Assembly: GCF_000003605.2 (NCBI RefSeq)
Contig: NW_003145797.1
Coordinates: forward strand, 62,390 to 75,201
Reading direction: 5' to 3'
Source: Saccoglossus kowalevskii
Taxonomy: Eukaryota > Hemichordata > Enteropneusta > Harrimaniidae
DNA length: 12,812 bases
Both the position numbers and the translations under genes were made by a program. Numbering within the stretch: position 1 is the stretch's first letter; each line of letters opens with the position of its first letter. Positions 6,828-12,812 of this stretch are shown in pieces. Under the pieces are notes generated by a model, which saw only the letters and a program-made list of their open reading frames with translations, was not told where the DNA came from and did not search any database.

Positions 6828-8043
6828 TGCAAATAATGCAGACAGCATGTCTGCAATTTGAAGCGCGCCGGAAGAAAACTCCGCCCATAAAAGTGTGGGT
6901 ACATTAGTTTTGAATTTCTCCTCCAATAAACGACCGAGGCTCTCAACTTAGTTTCGTACTTCAATTTGCGTCACATGTTATTTCAGTGAGAGGGGCGCAT
7001 AAAGTGGTGGCACTGTAAATAACGTTAGTTATTTTACAGAACCAGCTGACCGACTGATCATGACAGAATTATTGATCAAAGCGCCTGCAACAAATGTTCT
7101 ATGAAGACTTCATCCAGTATATCAATAACGGGGGGGGGGGGGTAGCTGGTACAGTTTTACGGAAAATAAAAAGGGCTTTTTACAATTTACAAGGAAAAAA
7201 AGACGTTTTTACAGTTTAAAGTGAAATTTGAATTTTGCAGTGAATTGTGTCATCTAGTCGTTTTACAGTAACGAAAATGTAATTTTCCTGGATTACTCTT
7301 TACGATTTTTTTATTTGGATGTAAATTCTTGTACGTACCGAGAAAATGACATTTTTACAGTGTACAAAAAAAAATATTTGATTGATTACGTTGTGCGTCT
7401 AGTACAGAAATTTATTTTTTCAATTTACGTTATGCGAACAAAAAAATATTGCAATTACGTTGAACGAAAATAAACCTTGCCCCCCCCAATAATGAAATTG
7501 AAGTAGAATGGGTGTTATTCAAAAGGTTGATGTGCCATCAAATAATCGCTTTAAAAAGCTTATCACTGGCAACACTCGATCACACGTATGGGGAGAGTTG
7601 CTGTACACAAGTAGTCTTTGTCGAATTTCCCGTCCGTAAATGCGCGGTCACAATGTTTTATACTGAGTAATATTTGACATAGTCTATAACGTTGTCAGTT
7701 TCCTGGCAGTATACTCTCGGTGGTAACAAACCGTTTGACGATATTATAAGCTGTCTGTTTTGAAACACCATTTCGACAGTCCTCGAAAATACAAATCGAC
7801 AACTCTTGTTCTCACTTCAACTGTTTTTTTTTTTGACTCCTTGCTTCTCCATCGTGGTGTTTAAACAACTTGGACAAATCATGGAGGTAAAATGCCGATT
7901 TGTAGACACGCAATCAACTCTATGACCGACCAAAAGTGAATGAAAGACAGACACGCGACACTTTGTAGCAAAAATAGAAAACATTGTGGGTAATATCTGT
8001 CAATCATTTCTCTGATTTGCAGCCGATGTTTATATTTCTAGTT
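6828..8043. other. Spacer between the inverted copies
   Basis: AT-rich, with long A and T runs and no convincing exon. It contains the poly-G/poly-C bounded block (7130-7487). The remaining parts (6828-7129 and 7488-8043) hold nothing I recognise. Confidence 0.5.
7130..7487. repeat. AT-rich block bounded by G13 and C8 runs
   Basis: The block starts with thirteen G's (7130-7142) and ends with eight C's (7480-7487), so its ends are inverted copies of each other. AATAA occurs just outside both ends (7125-7129, then one C before the G run; and 7488-7492). Inside, TTTTTACAGT-like words recur, followed by three close copies of (A)ATTACGTTGTGCGAA-like sequence between about 7384 and 7465. It may be a small mobile element nested in the larger inverted structure. 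Confidence 0.4.
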
Positions 8044-8145
8044 ACAACTTCTGTAAATTTGAAAACAACGTGTGTAACCTATTGTAGTAAGTTATCAACA
8101 TCCAGCACTTCTTCAGCGTCAAATCAGTGCCTGGAATTGCTGTAA
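8044..8145 (-). repeat. 102-bp inverted duplication, right copy
   Basis: Reverse-complement partner of 6726-6827. On the minus strand this copy sits in a longer open frame (8042-8365) in which the left copy, at the single mismatch, would read a TAG instead of AAG. Confidence 0.9.
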
Positions 8146-8339
8146 AAGTTCCGCCACAGAATTGTGCATCGGCAAACATGCCGTGCAACTGCGGTACTCC
8201 ACAGACGGGATGACTTTCGTCGACAGCGGTTGTCGCTGAGCTGCACGCTACAACTTCGTGTGTGATGTTGCTTGCTGGTCGTGGATTGACTGAGTCTTGA
8301 TTACCGGTTAAAATGTTGCTCTTTTGGCGTTGGTAATTT

Positions 8340-8500
8340 TTATTTGGAACTGAGTAACGCCGCAACGTCGCCAGCAGAAACCTGGTATCTCAATGCTGAT
8401 GGTTGCGGCTGCATAGTAATTGCTGATTTTACTGCTGGTGGATCTTCTGAGAGCCCTTCAAGGTTTATAAAACCCAGTTTCCAGGTGGTCAACAAGTATT
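8340..8500 (-). CDS. Candidate terminal exon of an unrecognised minus-strand gene
   Basis: Behind a TTACAG acceptor (8502-8501, minus strand) a phase-1 frame of 53 codons reads YLLTTWKLGFINLEGLSEDP, then PAVKSAITMQPQPSALRYQV and SAGDVAALLSSK, ending in TAA at 8342-8340. The composition is balanced and protein-like, in contrast to the AT-rich surroundings. An AATAAA polyadenylation-type word overlaps the stop codon. No ATG is present that would make a full gene, so other exons should lie to the right (8514-9480), but I could not identify them. I do not recognise the family. Confidence 0.4.
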
Positions 8501-8589
8501 CTGTAATGTGCTATGAAAATGTATTACAATATACTACTCATTACGTTGTTACTATAATGACTAACAGGAATATCTATGCACAGTAATGT

Positions 8590-9480
8590 ACAGTGCCACT
8601 AACTGCTACAACCATATAGGCCAACACATCAGTACAGAGTACTGAAGAGAATGTATGGCATCCAGAGTAATCCTAACTTACTCAATACAAATGGCTACCA
8701 CATACACAATACAGCATTTACTAACTAGAAACACTAAATGCAGATAGATACTACGTAATAGGTACTAAGGCTATGAATGCCTGAGTATTTCCTCAGTACA
8801 TAGAAGTATATGTTAGTAACAACAGAGATCAGCACTCGGATACTAAATACAGGTAAAATAAAAGGAAAATACTTCAAAGTTACTATAATTGAAAAGATTA
8901 CTTATCTAGTCTTATGGTAACAAAGGCGTACTAAATACAACAGTATGCATTAGCTTAACTGTAAAATACTAAGACTATCGTATGCTCTCAAATAATACAC
9001 AACCAATACAGTCATCTACAATGCCGTAACAGTAGGGTAAGTACAAATAATTCCTACACGATTACTGAAATAGTATATTCACAGGTTTATATAAACAGAA
9101 AATAGTTAAGTAGTCAATAATAAAATATTGTTTGAGTTCAACTACTAAATACTAAAGACATCCAAAATACAAAATGTTTTAAACATGCAAAGTAAACCAA
9201 AGTTCAAAATTATGCATGTAACACTACAAGTATCAACTATAACAATAGGATACCTCAGAAATAGTTTGGTTTAAGTGAATACCAAAATGACACAGTTTAA
9301 GGTAATTATTCAGTAATATCACTCACCAGAATGGTAGTCACAATATGTATGTATAGTAAAATACACAATCCAGGTAAAGTACTCTGGACTAAATAAATGT
9401 ATACGACACAAAATAATTATCGGTAAAGAAATATCATGCAAAATGCAAACTACACACTGGCTTACGCAATGCCAGATTAG
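8590..9480. other. AT-rich region between divergent gene candidates
   Basis: Full of AGTA, GTAC and CTAAATAC words and poor in T-runs on the plus strand, so it has visible strand asymmetry. I could not define a repeat unit. A GTAAGT donor on the minus strand (8681-8676) is the only splice-like signal I noted; it could close an upstream exon of the 8340-8500 gene. Confidence 0.4.
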
Positions 9481-9509
9481 CAATGCGCACAGTTTACATC
9501 ACAGTTGGA

Positions 9510-9519
9510 GCGCCCTCTA
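9510..9519 (-). promoter_or_regulatory. CTCF-core-like motif
   Basis: The minus strand reads TAGAGGGCGC, identical to the core of the site at 1123-1136 but oppositely oriented. Its 5' part does not match the consensus. Confidence 0.2.
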
Positions 9520-9537
9520 TACACCATCACTGGAATC

Positions 9538-9587
9538 ATAAAATACCCGTATGATGCGGACAAACAATACACCGCACACGCAACACA
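9538..9587 (+). promoter_or_regulatory. TATA-like core promoter and short 5' UTR of the SAP-SWIM-YqaJ gene
   Basis: ATAAAATA at 9538-9545 lies 43 bases upstream of the ATG at 9588. Transcription would start about 30 bases after it, giving a very short 5' UTR. The bases before the ATG (CAACACAATGG) give a good animal start context, with C at -3 the only weak position and G at +4. Confidence 0.4.
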
Positions 9588-9754
9588 ATGGCTACTTCAG
9601 ATCCATTCACCGCAGTGAATCTTTGTGAAGATGACGTGCCTGGGGCGAAAATAAACGTCGATAATGTGTCCGCATACTCGAACTATCAATTGAAGAGATG
9701 GTTAGAGTGCAGAGGGTTGACTACTGGCGGAAACAAGGCCAAACTTGTTAAGAG
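9588..9754 (+). CDS. SAP-SWIM-YqaJ protein, exon 1 (SAP-like domain)
   Basis: From ATG 9588 this exon encodes 55 residues plus two bases of a split Arg codon. The end, YQLKRWLECRGLTTGGNKAK followed by LVKR, is a SAP motif: two short helices with the L-x-x-W-L-x-x-R-G-L...G-x-K-A-x-L-V-x-R spacing. SAP domains bind AT-rich or scaffold-attached DNA. The donor at 9755 is GTAGGT. Splicing to the TTTTTTTCAG acceptor at 11403 gives KR|VNDCVESG and continues the second SAP helix with no frame change, which strongly supports the join. The upstream part, VPGAKINVDNVSAYSN, is like the leader seen in related invertebrate SAP-SWIM-YqaJ proteins as I recall them. A donor at 9759 would shift the frame and is unlikely. 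Confidence 0.85.
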
Positions 9755-10267
9755 GTAGGTGAACGATCGATGCATCGCGTGTTATGTATACCTACCGGCG
9801 TGGCGTGCACTGTCACTTGTGCAAATATTCTGGCCATCCACTGTCCACGTCTACGGTGATCTAGCATGCGTTTGGCTTTTGGACTTGGATGGCATATTAA
9901 TGTTTCAGTTTTTATCTATGTTCCGTTTAATTGATTATTTTTGAGACCTTCTCTGACTCTAGCCTAAAAGGCTAACCTACTGCTACTCAGTCCTAACTCA
10001 AGAGGGGTCCTAATAAATTATTCCATTATTAGCTCTCTGAGGCCATGATGGAAACTTCCATGTTGAGAATGATGAAGTACAATATTGGAACAAGCATGTG
10101 GTATCTACCCTTACCAAATTATACACCCCAATAGTATATTAATTGTATACATATTCTGTACAAAAAGTATACTTTTTTGAAATTGTGTACATTATGTGTA
10201 TATAAATTCATTAATGTATATTTGTTGTATACTAGAAATGTACAGATTTTTTGCATATGATTCAATG

Positions 10268-10313
10268 CCTAAATATTGTATAATTTACATATACATAAAA
10301 TTTACAATATCCT
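10268..10313. repeat. AT-rich hairpin in the intron
   Basis: ATATTGTATAATTT and AAATTTACAATAT (about 10273-10310) are inverted copies with one extra base on the left arm, around an 11-base loop. Confidence 0.4.
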
Positions 10314-11004
10314 GACTATAAATAAAAACAATTTAAGTTAGAATCATGTCAGAATGAAGTATAATTATACATAAACTGTACACAAATATGAAATTTAATA
10401 TTCAGTTAAATTCATAAGAGTATAAAAACACTTTTAATAGATTAATTACAGGAATGCTAAACTATATTTTAGGATAGTAGTAAAATTATATTTTTACTAC
10501 TGTTTACTGAAAGAATTCAGTCACTATAAGGAGAGTGTATAACACATTTTCCACAAGAATGATTAAGAATTTGCATATATTAACAATTTGTGTATTTTGG
10601 ATCCTAACATGACTTATTGCCAATTTTTATGAACTTTTTCTTGTTCAATTTAACTAAATTAAAATTGAATTTCCCATTATATATCTAGTTTTGGCATTTT
10701 CAGTTGAGCAAAATAAAATGAAATAAATCAGTATTACTCTCACCACAATCTGTTTGTTGTACATCCTTGGCTGACGTATATATCAAACAGATACAACATA
10801 AGATGAAATGAATGTACCATAGTCAGTCGGGTAAGCATAAACAATTGATAAATTAAATTCTAAATGTAAGTATGGTAAATACAAATACATGCTGTTGTCT
10901 ACTATGACCATACAATATTGGACAAAAAAAAACACACACAATGAAGTTGTTAAATTTCATTTTTTAAATAAATGGCTTTTTTATGAATTGAGCTTTGTAC
11001 AATT

Positions 11005-11140
11005 TTTGTATACAAAAGTGTTCCAAATATGCGATACTTCTTGTATACAAAAGTACATTTTGTGTACACTATTTGCATAATATTTGTATACAAATCTGTT
11101 CCAAATATAGGGTACATGTAGTTCTTGTATACATAAAATG
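11005..11140 (+). repeat. Two-copy direct repeat in the intron, period about 78
   Basis: TGTTCCAAATAT occurs at 11019-11030 and 11097-11108, each preceded by TTGTATACAAA. Each is followed, after 10-16 bases, by TTCTTGTATACA-like and GTACA words. The second copy has about six extra bases. Confidence 0.65.
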
Positions 11141-11159
11141 TACAAATTTATTCAGAAGT

Positions 11160-11189
11160 TATATACTTTTTGCATGCAAAAAGTATATA
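11160..11189. repeat. Perfect 30-bp palindrome
   Basis: An uninterrupted inverted repeat centred on TGCA|TGCA between 11174 and 11175, with arms reading ATATACTTTTTGCA. It could extrude as a cruciform, or mark the end of a transposed element together with the GTATAC clusters. Confidence 0.8.
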
Positions 11190-11403
11190 TTTTGTCAAAT
11201 GAATTTTGGCAAGGGTAGGCCTACCCCTCTCCCTGCTCTGTTCGTGTTGTTGTACTACATGTGCTAAGCACAACATGATCCATTTCTTGGGGTCCAGTAA
11301 ACATTGTTTCACTTTTGAAGCATACCTACCTATTTTTTTTCTTGTGGGATACCCATCATATTCAGCCCCCTTTCATAGCTTTTCCTTAATTTATTTTTTT
11401 CAG

Positions 11404-12388
11404 GGTTAACGACTGTGTAGAATCGGGTGGCCACGACTCTTTGGACATAACGGTGGACAAGGGTAAGTGGTTTGCCAAGAAAGTTGCCGAGCATGCAAGT
11501 CTTATCAGTGCTGCTTCCCCAAATACTACGACAAAGAGAAACAAGGTGCCAGTTCCTCCCATTAACAGTGCATTTCCGTCTCATAAAATTCCAAAGAACT
11601 TCAACTATGGCCACATTCATCACTTCCTATTGGAGTCAATTACATTTGAAAGTACCACTGATGATGGGGACAGTGTCAACAAGGAAGTGGCAGACCTTTC
11701 CCATATGACCTCAAAGCCACTTCAAAAAGGCCAACAGTATGTGGATTCTGGGAATGTGATTAACCTTAAAGATAATGAAGTGTCCAATTGCTACTTTCTG
11801 AAAGTTGGAGTACTACCCTCCATGAGAAATGACACAGTATACAAAATTCATGTTTGTATTTCTGCTGAAAGTGGGTTTATTTTGGACAGTAGCTGTGAAT
11901 GTAAAGCCTCTTCCCTTGGTAGATGCAGTCATGTTGCTGCAGTTTTATTGTTGTTGTGGAAACACATCAACGAAAACGGCTATGATGCTCTTCCCTGCAC
12001 GAGTAAGCCATGTGAGTGGAATAAGGGAGCAAAGTCTAGGAAAAATCCCCAGGAAGTGCACAAGGCAACTTACTCAAGCCATAAACCGAATGAAGTAATA
12101 AATTTTGACTCACGACCAATTTCCTGCAGTAACATTTCTCAGGAACACATTAATAATTTCATCACAGAGTTGCAGTGCAGTAGCATGATGGAAGCAGTAG
12201 ATGGAACAATAACACCTAAAATGTGGGAGACTATAATTGAAATTAAATATGAAGATTATGCACTGGAGTCTGAAAGACGATATCTTTTGAAGGACTTGAT
12301 TGACCAGCTGTTAAATGATCTGAACTGTTTTGGGGATGGCGTCAATTTAGTGCCTAATACAATGGGCCAGAGTGACCGCAGTTCTTGA
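11404..12388 (+). CDS. SAP-SWIM-YqaJ protein, exon 2: SWIM zinc finger and linker, ending at an in-frame TGA
   Basis: The exon continues the protein from residue 56 and is open for 327 complete codons to TGA 12386-12388, for 383 residues in total. After the end of the SAP helix comes a basic, Pro/Ser-rich linker. At residues 220-232 is CECKASSLGRCSH, a C-x-C-x(7)-C-x-H SWIM zinc finger, followed by a hydrophobic helix (VAAVLLLLWKH). SWIM domains bind DNA or proteins through one zinc ion and are found in bacterial helicases, MuDR/Zisupton-type transposases and MEKK1. Downstream (about 310-380) is an acidic helical segment leading into the nuclease domain, with a TMGQS word close to the TRGQS-like motif that normally precedes the YqaJ W...R-x-TAS segment. 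If the TGA is genuine, the product is a SAP-SWIM protein without nuclease. It could also be a pseudogene. Confidence 0.82.
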
Positions 12389-12812
12389 AAGCAGCAGCGA
12401 CTGTACAGGATAACAGCATCCACGTCAAAGTTGGTGGCATCTGTTGGGAAAAAAATCCGAGAAAGTAAATCTCGGCGCAAGATCAATTTGCCAGATTGTG
12501 CAACTTTTCTTGAAAAGAAGTTATGGAATAATAACTCGTCTGTACAAAATGGATGCTGGCAGGAATTAATCAGGAACCTGAAGCCAGGAAAGAATATCAA
12601 TTACTCAAAAAGGCGGTACATCCTGACTATGTCGTGGAAGAAACTGGTTTCTGGGTGAACAGCATGATGCCCAATCCTGGTTGTAGCCCGGATGGACTTG
12701 TCATGGACCCAACTGCCTCTCCTTGTGAAGGTTTGCTGGAGATAAAAACTCTCAAACTTCTTCAGGATATTTCTCCTCCAGATTTAAAAGCAGCAGTCGA
12801 AAAGGGGCAAGT
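12389..12812 (+). pseudogene. YqaJ-like PD-(D/E)XK nuclease part of the same gene, downstream of a TGA and with one frameshift
   Basis: Immediately after the TGA the same frame stays open: KQQRLYRITASTSKLVASVG and on through CATFLEKKLWNNNS, to about 12540. The R-x-T-A-S segment is the usual start of YqaJ/lambda-exonuclease-type domains. Between about 12527 and 12541 the frame must move by one base; the other frame then runs open to the window edge. It contains NQEPEARKEY (the conserved E-P-x-A motif), GCSPDGLVMD (SPDG with the catalytic Asp) and GLLEIKTL (the E-x-K catalytic pair). These are the PD-(D/E)XK residues of Pfam YqaJ, which in phage recombination and alkaline exonucleases degrades DNA ends. 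All catalytic residues visible here are intact. The domain continues past 12812. One missing base or two extra in the AATAATAA stretch would explain the shift. Confidence 0.75.

Larger units (their letters stand above)
9755..11403 (+). other. Intron 1 of the SAP-SWIM-YqaJ gene (1649 bases)
   Basis: GT-AG intron with donor GTAGGT and a long T-rich tract before the CAG acceptor. The interior is very AT-rich. GTATAC hexamers cluster at both ends of a central stretch (10145-10232 and 11008-11132), suggesting a degenerate element about 1 kb long inside the intron. No coding frame is convincing; the short frames at 10889-11267 are AT-rich and repetitive. Confidence 0.8.

Noticed and set aside
6726-6926. 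66-codon minus-strand frame over the left inverted copy
   Set aside because: Not maintained as the same frame in the right copy context and no domain seen; the repeat itself is the better explanation.
8042-8365. 107-codon minus-strand frame
   Set aside because: It starts at TTG, not ATG, covers the right inverted copy and overlaps the better candidate exon at 8340-8500; no domain recognised, so I left it out as a gene.
10889-11267. Plus-strand frames in the intron
   Set aside because: Repetitive AT-rich translation spanning the GTATAC repeats, flanked by a well-supported intron.
11330-11623. 97-codon minus-strand frame
   Set aside because: Antisense of the start of SAP-SWIM-YqaJ exon 2 and its splice site.
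12256-12600. 114-codon minus-strand frame
   Set aside because: Antisense of the SWIM-YqaJ linker region, where sense-strand motifs are clear.
1-12812. tRNA, rRNA, CRISPR array, bacterial operon or riboswitch
   Set aside because: I looked for cloverleaf B-box words, regular spacer arrays and ribosome binding sites and found none; splice signals show the DNA is eukaryotic.

Overview
The window reads as animal nuclear DNA. Genes are split by introns with GT-AG borders and pyrimidine-rich acceptors, intergenic DNA is AT-rich, and promoter-like stretches carry ETS, NRF1, YY1, E-box and CRE words. A SAP-SWIM-YqaJ protein, a Gag/PNMA-like protein and a Myb/SANT-like regulator of the ZSCAN29/MSANTD type together suggest a marine invertebrate (lancelet, echinoderm, hemichordate, mollusc or cnidarian). 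I cannot choose between these. Nothing looks bacterial: there are no operons, Shine-Dalgarno sites or CRISPR arrays.

Layout, left to right. (1) Positions 1-512, minus strand: the 5' part of an open Gag capsid-like gene (Ty3/PNMA type) that runs off the left edge. Its upstream region (513-2300) has a likely 3' splice site, a CRE, and nuclear-receptor-like and CTCF-like words. (2) 2553-2654: a cluster of about five 17-bp GC-rich repeats in AT-rich DNA. (3) 2678-3793, minus: a three-exon Myb/SANT-like gene whose splice phases fit exactly. It has a 2-bp frame lesion in exon 1 and an in-frame TGA in exon 2, so it looks like an intron-bearing pseudogene (or an allele or assembly with errors). A multi-motif promoter lies just upstream. 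(4) 4184-6074: a 1.9-kb DNA transposon with perfect 20-bp terminal inverted repeats and an 8-bp direct repeat on each side; no transposase is visible. (5) 6620-8500: a complex stretch with two 102-bp inverted copies (101/102 identical), a poly-G/poly-C bounded AT-rich block, and two candidate minus-strand terminal exons. (6) 9588-12812, plus: a gene with a SAP-domain exon, a 1.65-kb intron, and a long exon encoding a SWIM zinc finger followed by a YqaJ-type PD-(D/E)XK nuclease domain. An in-frame TGA, where I expect a Trp codon, and a frameshift separate the SWIM part from the nuclease core.

The genes show no functional linkage. The common theme is mobile-element-related or lineage-expanded families (Gag, Myb/SANT, SAP-SWIM-YqaJ) with broken reading frames beside transposon and inverted-repeat structures. 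The most notable item is the SAP-SWIM-YqaJ gene: a DNA-binding, zinc-binding and nuclease combination whose biology is, as far as I know, undescribed.
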